From positions 1 to 64,000 of the forward strand of contig JAKSDQ010000117.1 of the NCBI GenBank assembly GCA_022360015.1: 64,000 nt of DNA, written 5' to 3'. The stretch is from Cytophagales bacterium (lineage in GTDB: Bacteria; Bacteroidota; Bacteroidia; Cytophagales; Cyclobacteriaceae). The notes beneath the pieces were generated by a model that saw nothing but the letters and a program-made list of their open reading frames with translations, was not told where the DNA came from and did not search any database. Positions within the stretch are counted from its first letter, which is position 1. The number at the start of each line of letters is the position of its first letter. Of this stretch, positions 1 to 8,871 are shown one piece after another. Position numbers and translations under genes: made by a program.

Positions 1-210
1 CAAAATACTTTCTTCTTTTTCAAAAAGAAAGTTTGAGATGATTAAATTTTTGTTGTTTAAAAAATTAATATTTATATCATCATTTTTAATCATATTAATG
101 TTCAAACCCCTATTTAATTCCCATGCTAACTTGTGTTCGGAAGCCGGAGAAATGATACCAAACAGCTTGAAGTTGTAATCAAAATCTACTACTAGTTTTT
201 GCTTTTTCAT
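1..210 (-). CDS. IPExxxVDY family protein, 3' end outside the window
   Basis: The first 70 codons are visible, starting with ATG at 210 and running off the window edge. The start reads MKKQKLVVDFDYNFKLFGI and continues with a stretch about hugging and 'SPASEHKLAWELN'. This matches my memory of the IPExxxVDY family, a small Bacteroidota protein of unknown function that is often encoded divergently from acpP, as here. The C-terminal IPExxxVDY motif that would confirm the family lies outside the window. The product is probably cytoplasmic, because no signal peptide is seen. The 140-base gap to acpP would hold both promoters. Confidence 0.7.
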   Translation of the reverse strand, partial: MKKQKLVVDFDYNFKLFGIISPASEHKLAWELNRGLNINMIKNDDININFLNNKNLIISNFLFEKEESIL

Positions 211-290
211 AGGCTCAAATTGGCCAAAAATACCTTGAAATAACGACGAAAATGAGGCATTTTACCACAGGTTTAAATTGGTAAAAATTG

Positions 291-322
291 TTTGACATTA
301 TAGTATTTAATGCATTTCTTTG
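291..322 (+). promoter_or_regulatory. Candidate Bacteroidota-type promoter of acpP
   Basis: TTTG at 291-294 is followed after 20 bases by TTTCTTTG at 315-322. This fits the Bacteroidota sigma-ABfr pattern TTTG-N19-21-TAnnTTTG with one mismatch in the second position of the -7 box. It lies 28 bases before the acpP start. No transcript data are available. Confidence 0.4.
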
Positions 323-350
323 CAAAGTGTTTTACTAAACTAATTTAAAA

Positions 351-587
351 ATGTCTGAAATAGCACAAAAAGTAAAAGGAATTATTATTGACAAATTGGG
401 TGTAGAAGAATCTGAGGTTACCCCGGAGGCAAGCTTCACCAATGATCTGGGTGCTGACTCACTTGATACAGTCGAACTAATTATGGAATTTGAGAAAGAA
501 TTTAATATTTCTATACCTGACGATCAGGCCGAAAACATCGCAACCGTAGGCCAGGCAATTTCCTACCTCGAAGAAAACGTTAAATAA
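351..587 (+). CDS. acpP: Acyl carrier protein
   Basis: This 78-residue acidic protein carries growing acyl chains in type II fatty acid synthesis in the cytoplasm. The phosphopantetheine attachment site is visible as [10 protein letters not shown], with Ser37 as the modified residue, and the helix II-III pattern of ACPs follows. The length is typical. It starts with ATG after an A-rich leader. fabF begins 31 bases downstream and rnc follows, the classic acpP-fabF-rnc order, so co-transcription from the promoter near 291-322 is likely. Confidence 0.97.
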   Translation: MSEIAQKVKGIIIDKLGVEESEVTPEASFTNDLGADSLDTVELIMEFEKEFNISIPDDQAENIATVGQAISYLEENVK

Positions 588-618
588 TTCTACTTTTAGC
601 TTCTATTAAAAATTCTTT

Positions 619-1872
619 ATGAATTTAAGGAGAGTCGTAGTTACAGGGTTAGGCGCACTTACACCTCTAGGAAACACATTTCCCGAATATGAAAAAAACC
701 TGTTAGGCGGAGTAAGTGGCGCCGCTCCTATCACCAGATTCAACGCTGAAAAATTTAAAACAAGATTTGCATGTGAGGTCAAAAATTATGACCCGGGCGA
801 TTATTTTGACAGAAAAGAAGCCCGTAAAATGGACCCATGTACGCAATACGCGCTCGTTGCTTGTGATGAGGCCATTGCAGATGCTGATCTTGATCTGGAA
901 AACCTCAACCTGGACCGCATCGGTGTTATCTGGGGATCGGGAATAGGCGGGCTCAGAACATTTCAGGATGAGGTCGTGAATTTTTCCGAAGGTGACGGAA
1001 CTCCGCGATTCAATCCTTTTTTCATTCCCAAAATGATCGCTGACATCACTGCCGGTCACATATCCATAAAGTATGGTTTCAGGGGACCAAATTTCGTGAC
1101 GGTCTCAGCTTGTGCTTCCGCCACAAACGCCCTGATTGATGCGTTTACTTATATTCGTACCGGAAGGTGTGATATGATGGTCTCGGGAGGAAGCGAAGCA
1201 GCCGTAACGGAAGCGGGTATCGGAGGGTTCAATGCGATGAAGGCGTTATCGGAAAGAAATGACTCACCGGAAACAGCCTCGCGGCCATTTGACAAAGACA
1301 GAAATGGCTTTGTGTTGGGAGAGGGTGCCGGAACCATTATTTTAGAAGAGTATGAACACGCCAAAGCCAGAGGCGCCAAAATCTACGCAGAGTTATTAGG
1401 TGGAGGCATGTCGGCAGATGCTCACCACATCACAGCCCCTCACCCGGATGGGGCAGGCGCTTCATTAGTAATGCAAAGTGCTTTGCAAGACGCCGGCCTG
1501 CAAACAGAAGCTGTAGACTACATCAATGTCCATGGCACCTCTACCCCACTGGGAGACATTAGTGAAACATTAGCCATACAAAAAGTATTTGGAGAACATG
1601 CCTACAAACTTAGCATAAGCTCCACCAAATCTATGACCGGCCACCTGCTAGGTGCCGCCGGTGCCGTTGAAGCCATCGCTTCTTTAGTTGCTATCAAAAA
1701 TCAGACCGTTCCTCCTACTATTAATCATTTTACTGATGATGAACGGTTTGATCCAAATCTGAATTTTACCTTTAATAAAGCTCAGCAGAGAAAAATCGAT
1801 GTGGCTTTAAGCAATACCTTTGGTTTTGGAGGCCACAATGCTTCTATTATATTTGGAAAACCCAAAGAATAG
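619..1872 (+). CDS. fabF: Beta-ketoacyl-ACP synthase II
   Basis: A 417-residue condensing enzyme that elongates acyl-ACP with malonyl-ACP. The thiolase-fold N-terminus (RRVVVTGLGALTPLG) is followed by the active-site Cys in SACASATNAL (about residue 164), the first catalytic His in HGTSTPLGD (about 304) and the second in TKSMTGHLLGAAG (about 340). The FGFGGHN C-terminal motif is present. Length and motifs are those of FabF. It sits between acpP and rnc, and its stop codon overlaps the rnc GTG start by one base, so translation of the two is probably coupled. Confidence 0.97.
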   Translation: MNLRRVVVTGLGALTPLGNTFPEYEKNLLGGVSGAAPITRFNAEKFKTRFACEVKNYDPGDYFDRKEARKMDPCTQYALVACDEAIADADLDLENLNLDRIGVIWGSGIGGLRTFQDEVVNFSEGDGTPRFNPFFIPKMIADITAGHISIKYGFRGPNFVTVSACASATNALIDAFTYIRTGRCDMMVSGGSEAAVTEAGIGGFNAMKALSERNDSPETASRPFDKDRNGFVLGEGAGTIILEEYEHAKARGAKIYAELLGGGMSADAHHITAPHPDGAGASLVMQSALQDAGLQTEAVDYINVHGTSTPLGDISETLAIQKVFGEHAYKLSISSTKSMTGHLLGAAGAVEAIASLVAIKNQTVPPTINHFTDDERFDPNLNFTFNKAQQRKIDVALSNTFGFGGHNASIIFGKPKE

Positions 1873-2612
1873 TGTATTCCCTTTTAAAATGGATTTCACG
1901 AATCGGTATTAATCAGTCCCAAAAAAATAAACGGCTCATTTCGGCGGTAAATACCATTGTAGGGAGAAAACCTATTAATCTTGATATTTATGAACTGGCT
2001 ACCAAACATGCTTCGGTCGCCAAAACCTTAAAATCAGGCTTTCGGGAATCCAATGAAAGACTGGAATATCTCGGAGATGCGGTACTGGGTACAGTCATTG
2101 CAGAATTTCTATTTAAAAAGTATCCGTTAAAAGACGAAGGATTCCTCACTGAAATACGCTCAAGAATTGTAAACCGGGAATCACTAAATGACCTGGGAAA
2201 AAAAATTGGCCTGGATGTTTTGATTGAATATGATGCCAATAGAAAAAACTCGCTATCCCACCGGTCCATACATGGTGACACCCTGGAAGCTTTGGTTGGC
2301 GCGGTTTATCTGGACAGAGGTTTTAGGTTTTGCAGAAAGTTTATTATCAATAAATTGTTGCTCCCTTACTACGACCTCGACCAGATAGTCAAAACTAACC
2401 CCAACAGTAAAAGCCTCATCATTGAATGGGCGCAAAAAGAGAATAAGGAAGTAAGGTTTGAGGTGGTAGAAATAAAAAACAAAAGACACTTCAAAGAGTT
2501 TACTGTTCAGGTCTTTGTCGATGACAAACCAGTTGGAAAGGGACACGGAACAAGCAAGAAAAAAGCTGAACAGGATGCAGCCCAAAAATCTTGTGAATTC
2601 CTCGACCTTTAG
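1872..2612 (+). CDS. rnc: Ribonuclease III
   Basis: A 246-residue double-stranded RNA endonuclease for rRNA and mRNA processing. The RNase III signature NERLEYLGDAVLG lies near residues 61-73 and a second acidic cluster HGDTLEALVGAVYLD near 134-148. A C-terminal double-stranded RNA-binding domain (about 178-245) ends with GHGTSKKKAEQDAAQ. The GTG start overlaps the last base of the fabF stop (TAGTG). An alternative start further in would trim part of the basic N-terminus, which is longer than in many homologues. Confidence 0.95.
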   Translation: MYSLLKWISRIGINQSQKNKRLISAVNTIVGRKPINLDIYELATKHASVAKTLKSGFRESNERLEYLGDAVLGTVIAEFLFKKYPLKDEGFLTEIRSRIVNRESLNDLGKKIGLDVLIEYDANRKNSLSHRSIHGDTLEALVGAVYLDRGFRFCRKFIINKLLLPYYDLDQIVKTNPNSKSLIIEWAQKENKEVRFEVVEIKNKRHFKEFTVQVFVDDKPVGKGHGTSKKKAEQDAAQKSCEFLDL

Positions 2613-2679
2613 AAAAACCTGACAGGTTGTGCTTTTAAGCATGTATTGTTTATAATTGCGATGCAATAGAAATCATTTT

Positions 2680-4560
2680 ATGTCCAGATATACAGTTGCC
2701 GGTGGAAGCCTTAACCAAACCCCCTTGGATTGGGAAGGCAATGTTGATCGTATCATTGCATGTATCCGCAAGGCGATTACAGAAAGCGTAGATGTGTTGT
2801 GTTTACCGGAACTGGCTATCAGCGGCTACGGTTGTGAAGACCTGTTTTTAAGCGATTGGCTACCGGCAAAAGCGGTCACCTTTCTTCCGGAAATTGCCGA
2901 AGCCTGCGAAAATTTGATGGTGGCTGTAGGAGTGCCTGTCAGGTTTGAAGGCAGGTTGTATAACTGCGCCTGCGTCATTAGAAATCAAAAAATTCTCGGT
3001 TTTAATGCCAAACAAAATCTGGCCAATGATGGTGTGCACTACGAGCCCAGATGGTTTACACCATGGCCGAGTGGGGTGGTTAAGCAAATCGAACTGGAAA
3101 ACCAGCTTTATCAAATCGGTGATGTTGTCTATGAAATCGATGATTTGAAGATCGGATTTGAAATCTGTGAAGATGCCTGGAAGGGTAACCAGCGCCCTGC
3201 ATGCCGCCTATTTGACAAAAAGGTAAATCTCATTTTAAACCCCAGCGCCAGTCACTTTGCCATGGGCAAGGCCCGGTTCAGGGAATCACTGGTTGTCGGT
3301 AGTTCAAAGAATTTCAGATGCAGCTATGTTTATGCCAATTTGTTGGGCAATGAGGCGGGCAGAATGGTCTATGACGGTGATGTGCTGATTGCGCAAAATG
3401 GCCGCCTGGTACAAAGAAACAACAGGTTATCATACAAAGATATGAATTTGGCCAGGGCCACACTGGATTTTGAAAACCCTTCGGATTCCCGGGCAGACTT
3501 CAACCACGATGATCATGACAAATGCACCGAATTTGTCAAAGCCAGTACCCTGGCACTGTTCGACTATTTGAGAAAAAGTAGAAGCCAAGGGTTTGTATTA
3601 TCTCTAAGTGGCGGCGCCGACTCATCAACCTGTGCTGTTCTGGTCGCTGAAATGGTAAAAAGAGGAATAAAGGAGCTGGGGCTGGATGACTTTATCAAAA
3701 AACTTAATTTCAATCCGGGTGATTTCGACACCCTGGAAAATATTGCCGGGGAGCAGGATTTATTTAAACAAGTCACTCATAAAATACTGACCTGCGCATA
3801 CCAGGCCACCGAAAATTCTTCCTGTGAAACCTTTAATTCTGCCCAGGCGCTGGCAACAGACACGGGAGCTGTTTTTTATCACTGGAATATTGACCAGGAG
3901 GTTAGTTCATACACCCGGAAAATTGAACATGCACTTGGTTACCCGCTGACCTGGAACGAGCATGATATTACCTTGCAAAACATCCAGGCGCGATCCAGGG
4001 CCCCGGTAATCTGGATGCTGGCCAACCTCAACAACGCCTTATTAATCACTACCTCCAATCGTAGTGAAGGTGACGTAGGTTACACCACCATGGATGGGGA
4101 TACTTGTGGTAGTATCGCCCCTATAGCTGCGGTTGACAAACATTTTATAAACCAATGGTTGCTTTGGGCTGAAAAAAACCTGGGTTACCAAAGTCTGACT
4201 TATGTCAACAGCCTTAATCCCACGGCGGAGTTAAGGCCACCGGGCCAACATCAAACCGATGAAGGTGACCTGATGCCCTACCACATTCTCGTAGAAATTG
4301 AAAAACTGGCAATCAGGGATCATCAGTCTCCCGTAGAGGTGTTCAATCAGTTGTCCGGATCTGCGTTGACTTCCCAGCCGTTACTAAAACAATACATTAA
4401 AAAGTTTTATCAATTGTGGGCAAAAAATCAGTGGAAAAGGGAACGCATTGCTCCGGCTTTCCACCTCGATGATTTTAACGTAGACCCTAGAACGTGGTGC
4501 AGATTTCCGATACTATCCGGAAGTTTCAGAGAAGAACTCGAAACGTTGGACCACTTATGA
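2680..4560 (+). CDS. nadE: Glutamine-dependent NAD(+) synthetase
   Basis: A 626-residue two-domain enzyme that converts deamido-NAD to NAD, using ammonia from glutamine. The N-terminal nitrilase-type amidase domain shows the Glu-Lys-Cys triad: Glu in LPELAISGYGCED, Lys in NAKQNLANDGVHYEPRWF and Cys in GFEICEDAW. The synthetase domain carries the PP-loop LSLSGGADSSTC and the later TTSNRSEGDVGYTTMDGD region. ATG at 2680 (MSRYTVAGG) is preferred over an upstream TTG at 2656, because homologues begin at this point. It is separated from rnc by 67 bases and may be co-transcribed. Confidence 0.95.
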   Translation: MSRYTVAGGSLNQTPLDWEGNVDRIIACIRKAITESVDVLCLPELAISGYGCEDLFLSDWLPAKAVTFLPEIAEACENLMVAVGVPVRFEGRLYNCACVIRNQKILGFNAKQNLANDGVHYEPRWFTPWPSGVVKQIELENQLYQIGDVVYEIDDLKIGFEICEDAWKGNQRPACRLFDKKVNLILNPSASHFAMGKARFRESLVVGSSKNFRCSYVYANLLGNEAGRMVYDGDVLIAQNGRLVQRNNRLSYKDMNLARATLDFENPSDSRADFNHDDHDKCTEFVKASTLALFDYLRKSRSQGFVLSLSGGADSSTCAVLVAEMVKRGIKELGLDDFIKKLNFNPGDFDTLENIAGEQDLFKQVTHKILTCAYQATENSSCETFNSAQALATDTGAVFYHWNIDQEVSSYTRKIEHALGYPLTWNEHDITLQNIQARSRAPVIWMLANLNNALLITTSNRSEGDVGYTTMDGDTCGSIAPIAAVDKHFINQWLLWAEKNLGYQSLTYVNSLNPTAELRPPGQHQTDEGDLMPYHILVEIEKLAIRDHQSPVEVFNQLSGSALTSQPLLKQYIKKFYQLWAKNQWKRERIAPAFHLDDFNVDPRTWCRFPILSGSFREELETLDHL

Positions 4561-4618
4561 AGTTATGATGGCAAAAGAGATATGTATCAGACAAAAAATG
4601 AACTATAGATATTTACCT

Positions 4619-4626
4619 TATATTTG
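4619..4626 (+). promoter_or_regulatory. Candidate -7 box of lgt
   Basis: TATATTTG is a perfect match to the Bacteroidota TAnnTTTG box and ends 15 bases before the ATG at 4642. No TTG was found at the expected -33 distance. The box overlaps a possible upstream TTG start at 4624, which argues for the ATG. Confidence 0.35.
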
Positions 4627-4641
4627 ATCAAATTTTTAATT

Positions 4642-5748
4642 ATGCTTTCATCTTTAATTTTTATTGTCTGGGATCCGGTGGCTGAAGTGATACCGGGTTG
4701 GAGCATACCGAGATGGTATGGATTACTGTTTGCCCTAGGGTTTTTAATTAGCCAGCAATTATTGATCTACATTTTCAAAAAAGAGGGTAAGTCGGAAAAA
4801 GATGTCGAATTACTCACCATTTACATAGTGGTAGCAACTATTGTGGGAGCCAGATTGGGCCATGTCTTGTTTTATGGGGCAAGCCATTACCTTTCCAATC
4901 CCATAGAGATTCTGAAAGTGTGGGAAGGCGGTCTGGCCAGTCATGGGGCTGCCATAGGCATTCTTGCCGCACTGTATCTCTATGTAAGAAAGAAAAAAAA
5001 CCAAAGTTATCTTTGGGTAGTAGATAGATTGGTCATCGCTGTGGCAATTACCGGCTGCCTGATCCGGTTCGGGAATTTCATGAATTCCGAAATCCTGGGA
5101 ATTCCCACAAACAGTAATTTTGGTGTGGTTTTTGCTAGAGAAATTGAAGAAGGTCTGGAAAATACGTTTCCGGAAATTGAAAATGTGGAAGCTATAAAAG
5201 GTAGCGGTCAGGAAGCGGCAGAAAGTTTTGTGCCATTAGGGTTAGAAATCACTTTCCCGGGGAAAGATTTACAGGAGAATCAGGTGCGGCAACTGTTGGA
5301 ATCAAATATTAAGGATGCACTTGTAAGATACTCTTCCCGTCAGGAACCCAATTTATTCGAGCCGGCTAATGAACCATTGAAATATGATTTATCCCGGAAA
5401 AATAGCGTCTACATGGCAAAAATTCAAACCAATGGCATAGCCAGGCATCCGGGTCAGCTCTATGAATCCATTTATTGCTTTTTGCTATTTGTATTATTGT
5501 TTGTCATTTGGCACAAGAAAAAGGACAAAACACCGGAAGGACTGATTTTTGGGCTATTCCTGGTTATACTCTGGACACTTAGGTTTATAGATGAGTTTTT
5601 TAAGGAAAATCAAGAAGCTTTTGAAGAAGATTTGCCATTGAATATGGGACAAATATTGAGCATACCATTGGTTTTAATAGGCATTTATATGTTATTCAGA
5701 ATTAGATTTCGTCAAAATAAGGTGGGAAACAAAATTGATAAAGTTTAA
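4642..5748 (+). CDS. lgt: Prolipoprotein diacylglyceryl transferase with long periplasmic insertion
   Basis: This inner-membrane enzyme transfers diacylglycerol from phosphatidylglycerol to the lipobox Cys of lipoproteins. Family motifs seen are VGARLGHVLFY, SHGAAIG, the Lgt signature variant LIRFGNFMNSEILG, RHPGQLYES and a late TLRFIDEFFKE, with about seven hydrophobic segments. At 368 residues it is about 80-100 longer than E. coli Lgt. The extra sequence lies between NSEILG and RHPGQ (about residues 165-265) and is hydrophilic and acidic. Such insertions occur in Bacteroidota homologues as far as I recall. The start was chosen by the promoter box and by homology to MxxFIVWDP starts. Confidence 0.93.
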   Translation: MLSSLIFIVWDPVAEVIPGWSIPRWYGLLFALGFLISQQLLIYIFKKEGKSEKDVELLTIYIVVATIVGARLGHVLFYGASHYLSNPIEILKVWEGGLASHGAAIGILAALYLYVRKKKNQSYLWVVDRLVIAVAITGCLIRFGNFMNSEILGIPTNSNFGVVFAREIEEGLENTFPEIENVEAIKGSGQEAAESFVPLGLEITFPGKDLQENQVRQLLESNIKDALVRYSSRQEPNLFEPANEPLKYDLSRKNSVYMAKIQTNGIARHPGQLYESIYCFLLFVLLFVIWHKKKDKTPEGLIFGLFLVILWTLRFIDEFFKENQEAFEEDLPLNMGQILSIPLVLIGIYMLFRIRFRQNKVGNKIDKV

Positions 5749-5838
5749 ATAACATAATGTTTATGTACTATTATAGAATTTTATGGTTTAAATATTGTTT
5801 ATTGACAAAGAATTTTTACATTATTTCTATCTTAAGTA

Positions 5839-5856
5839 ATTATAAATATTTATAAT
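5839..5856. repeat. 18-bp perfect AT-rich palindrome
   Basis: ATTATAAATATTTATAAT is its own reverse complement. It lies in the 250-base AT-rich gap between lgt and the BamA-like gene, in which no other gene is seen. It could be a protein-binding site or chance in AT-rich sequence. Confidence 0.5.
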
Positions 5857-6000
5857 ACATAAGTAGCAAAGTCTTTTGCAGATATTTAATTCTGTGGATG
5901 AAACCTATTAACTTTAGGTAGTGTTGTTAGATTACCATGAGATAGTCAACCATAAATGTAATAGAAGGGTATTAATTTGTCGCATTGTTTACTTGTTCGT

Positions 6001-7485
6001 ATGCTTATACAGAACACCTCTTACAGGTGCAGTGTCTTTCTATTGCTTGTTTTATTCACTACTTCGGCTCACTGCCAGACCTCACGCAACACGCCCCACA
6101 GCAATCCGGGCAGTTCGAACACCGATCACAGTAGCAGCGCTTCCGATGAGGAAGATGTTTATGTAACGATTCAGAATATTTTTATCATTGGCAATAAAAA
6201 GACAAGAGAAAGCATCATCTTACGCGAGATTGGGGTGCAGGTTGGTGATGTGGTGCTAAGAAGCGACCTGGAGAAGATTCTGGAAAATAACAAAAACAAC
6301 ATTGTAAACACCCAACTGTTTTTAACCGTCGATCTCCAAATAGTTGACATTGCCTTTCATCAGGTGGAAATTTTAGTCAAGGTATCCGAGCGATGGTACC
6401 TGTTTCCGGTACCTGTATTTAAACTGGAGGCAAGGAACTTCAATGACTGGTGGACCAACTGGGACCGTGATTTTGACAGGGTCAGCTATGGGATGAAGTT
6501 ATACCAATACAACCTGAGGGGAAGGAATGAACGACTTAAACTGGAAGCTCAATTTGGATTTACGAGAAGGTTTGAGCTTGATTACAGAATACCTTACATT
6601 GACAAATCGCAACAAAATGGATTGATATTACGGGTTGGTTATGACGAAAACAATGATGTGAATTATATAACCGAGGATCATGTACAGCAATTTGCCGATT
6701 TTGGTAAAAGAGGCAGGGAAAACATCTATGGTTCCGTCACTTTTAGTCATCGCCCCTCTTTTTATAGTTTTCATTATTTTTCGCTGTTTTATCAAAATGC
6801 CAGAGTAGCTGACTCGGTTGCCCAGCTCAATCCCAACTACTTTTTAAACGGACGTACGCAACAGCAATATTTCCAGTTTCGGTACCGGTACCGGAAAGAG
6901 GCCAGGGATATGATCGCTTATCCCTTGAAAGGTTATGTATTTAATTTTACCGCAGATAAACTGGGGCTAGGTATATATGACGATATCAACCAGTTGGAAA
7001 TCAATGCGGATTACAATAAATTTTTTGATCTGGGCAAAGACTATTTTCTGTCTAGCAGGGTGAGCGGAAATGTCAGCTTCCCAAGACGACAGCCGTATGT
7101 CAACTCCCGGGCACTGGGATTCAGGCCCAATTTTATAAGAGGATATGAATTAAATGTGATCGAGGGTCAAAGCTTTTTTCTCCATAAGCTTGCCTTTAAA
7201 AAACGTATCTTAAATACGTCGGCCCGGCTTGATAAATTCATCAAGAAAGACGAATTTAATAATATACCGATCGCTATTTATCTCAAAACCTATTTTGACG
7301 GAGGCATTGTCAACAGCCACATTGATGAAAGGGAAAATAGCAGGCTTGTCAACAGATACATCTTCGGTACCGGCGTAGGGCTCGATGTGGTTACTTATTA
7401 TGATTTCGTGATGCGGTTGGAGTACTCAGTGAACAGTGAAGGTGTAGGAGGTTTTTTCCTCAACTTCAGATCTGTGTTCAATTAG
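6001..7485 (+). CDS. POTRA-domain outer-membrane protein of the BamA/TamA type
   Basis: A 494-residue secreted protein. ATG at 6001 gives a signal peptide (MLIQNTSYRCSVFLLLVLF, cleavage near TSAHCQ), whereas an upstream TTG at 5977 would spoil it. A Ser/Asn-rich linker is followed by one POTRA-like domain (about 50-130; IQNIFIIGNKKTRESIILRE) and then a region of alternating aromatic/polar strands to a C-terminal aromatic residue, as expected of an Omp85-type beta-barrel. Having one POTRA rather than five makes it an accessory Omp85 relative rather than BamA itself. Its substrate is unknown. The leader carries a weak TTAATTTG box at 5972-5979. Confidence 0.82.
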   Translation: MLIQNTSYRCSVFLLLVLFTTSAHCQTSRNTPHSNPGSSNTDHSSSASDEEDVYVTIQNIFIIGNKKTRESIILREIGVQVGDVVLRSDLEKILENNKNNIVNTQLFLTVDLQIVDIAFHQVEILVKVSERWYLFPVPVFKLEARNFNDWWTNWDRDFDRVSYGMKLYQYNLRGRNERLKLEAQFGFTRRFELDYRIPYIDKSQQNGLILRVGYDENNDVNYITEDHVQQFADFGKRGRENIYGSVTFSHRPSFYSFHYFSLFYQNARVADSVAQLNPNYFLNGRTQQQYFQFRYRYRKEARDMIAYPLKGYVFNFTADKLGLGIYDDINQLEINADYNKFFDLGKDYFLSSRVSGNVSFPRRQPYVNSRALGFRPNFIRGYELNVIEGQSFFLHKLAFKKRILNTSARLDKFIKKDEFNNIPIAIYLKTYFDGGIVNSHIDERENSRLVNRYIFGTGVGLDVVTYYDFVMRLEYSVNSEGVGGFFLNFRSVFN

Positions 7486-7518
7486 CCGCAATATTCAATG
7501 CCTGGCTTTCTATCCCCT

Positions 7519-8574
7519 TTACCTGAATTTAGGTTTCCCGATCGGGCTTCCCAATACGTAAGTTAGTTGCAGACTGGTAACTATATAAAGGTCGTTGTCA
7601 TTCCTATCACCACGCCGGACACCGGGAAGGTTGTCCGATACCACAGAGTAAGTATTGTTATCGACACCCACATAAGTAGTACGGCTTTGCTCAAGTACCT
7701 GAAGGAGATCAGCATTTCTTTCATCACCCGACACAACCGCAATCGGTTCGCCCGCCCTTCCCGATAAAGTTCTTGCCAGATCACTATCCAGCAGCCCGTA
7801 ATCAGGATACTCAGAACTCACGTCATCAATATAATCGAAAAACAGAATTCTGTACCCCATTTCAAAAGCCAGATCAAAATTCTTGTTAAGCTTCAACCTG
7901 ACCCCGAAACCGGCAGGAATAGAAAACTGCACTTTGTGATAGGCTTCAACATCACTGGCGTCGTTATTCTGTCCCTCCGTACCGAGTGGATGCAAGTCTA
8001 CCCAATCACCTGCATTTTCCAATGGTATTCCGTTTAAATCAACCTCCGGCACCTTGGCCTGAGGGTTATGATGAAAAACTGCCACCCCGGCAAATATATA
8101 GGGTGTAAAAAGTGCCCTTTTGACGTAAAATCCATGATTACGTATCAAATCAAAAATAGCTGTTCCCGATAATTCAAAAATTGTATTCCTGAATTGCAGG
8201 TTTCTTGCATACCTGTCCCTGGATTCGGGATCATCCAGGTCGGCAGACTCAAAGTCATCCCCCTTCATGGTAGCCCAATTAAATGAACCTCTGAGAAATA
8301 CCCTGGAACCGATCCTGTGATTGGCCATTACCCCAAAACCGGCGCGAGTAAACGAAATATCAGTGCTCAGGTTTCCGGGCCTTGGGGCAAGATCCCCAAA
8401 ATAGTTGATCGCATTGATCCCGATTCCAATCGTGGTGTATCGCAATTCTTTGTTAAACTTAAACAAGCGGTTATTTTTCCTTGCCTGCTTAAATACGTCG
8501 CTGTCCTGCGCCAACGTATAATTACAACTTAATAATAAAACAGCACTGGTAAAAAGTAAATGAATTTTGTTCAT
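7519..8574 (-). CDS. Outer-membrane beta-barrel protein, DUF6089-like
   Basis: A 351-residue protein with a clear signal peptide (MNKIHLLFTSAVLLLSCNYTLAQ). The mature part has the pattern of a small outer-membrane barrel: YTTIGIGINAINYFGDLAP at the start, many alternating strands, FDLAFEMGYRILFFDYIDDVS in the middle and a C-terminal strand TSLQLTYVLGSP. The N-terminal region resembles the DUF6089 family of Bacteroidota as I recall it. The function is unknown, with a structural or porin-like role possible. It converges on the BamA-like gene, with only 33 bases between the stops. Confidence 0.75.
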   Translation of the reverse strand: MNKIHLLFTSAVLLLSCNYTLAQDSDVFKQARKNNRLFKFNKELRYTTIGIGINAINYFGDLAPRPGNLSTDISFTRAGFGVMANHRIGSRVFLRGSFNWATMKGDDFESADLDDPESRDRYARNLQFRNTIFELSGTAIFDLIRNHGFYVKRALFTPYIFAGVAVFHHNPQAKVPEVDLNGIPLENAGDWVDLHPLGTEGQNNDASDVEAYHKVQFSIPAGFGVRLKLNKNFDLAFEMGYRILFFDYIDDVSSEYPDYGLLDSDLARTLSGRAGEPIAVVSGDERNADLLQVLEQSRTTYVGVDNNTYSVVSDNLPGVRRGDRNDNDLYIVTSLQLTYVLGSPIGKPKFR

Positions 8575-8622
8575 TATTTCGGTTTAAATTTCAAAAACAA
8601 TGGTTGTGCTTTCAGGCAAGGT

Positions 8623-8630
8623 CAAATTTA
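8623..8630 (-). promoter_or_regulatory. Candidate -7 box for the DUF6089-like gene
   Basis: Read on the minus strand this is TAAATTTG, a perfect TAnnTTTG, 48 bases upstream of the start at 8574. The matching -33 TTG is not seen, so support is weak. Confidence 0.3.
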
Positions 8631-8825
8631 CGCCTGTAATCATCCCGTTTTGCTTAGTCCCGATTTTAAAGCTAACTTTCAAAAAAGTCTCACAAAAAAC
8701 TATCGACAAAAAAGTTATTAATTGATAAAACAATCATCTTTTACACAACCGGGCTAAAAATAATGCAATTTTAGCTTAAATAATAAAAATAATTTTATTA
8801 TTCGATGTTCTCCTGAAAATACATG

Positions 8826-8857
8826 TTGGTTTTAATTGCATAAATTTTTTATATTGC
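8826..8857 (+). promoter_or_regulatory. Candidate promoter of the PorV/PorQ-like gene
   Basis: TTGG at 8826 is followed after 20 bases by TATATTGC at 8850-8857. It resembles TTTG-N20-TAnnTTTG with mismatches and ends 14 bases before the ATG at 8872, the same geometry as other candidate promoters in this window. Confidence 0.3.
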
Positions 8858-8871
8858 TTTTTTGATTTTCA

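Noticed and set aside
5921-6166. 81-codon frame at the start of the BamA-like gene
   Set aside because: It is out of frame with the signal peptide and POTRA domain and has Arg/Pro-rich random composition.
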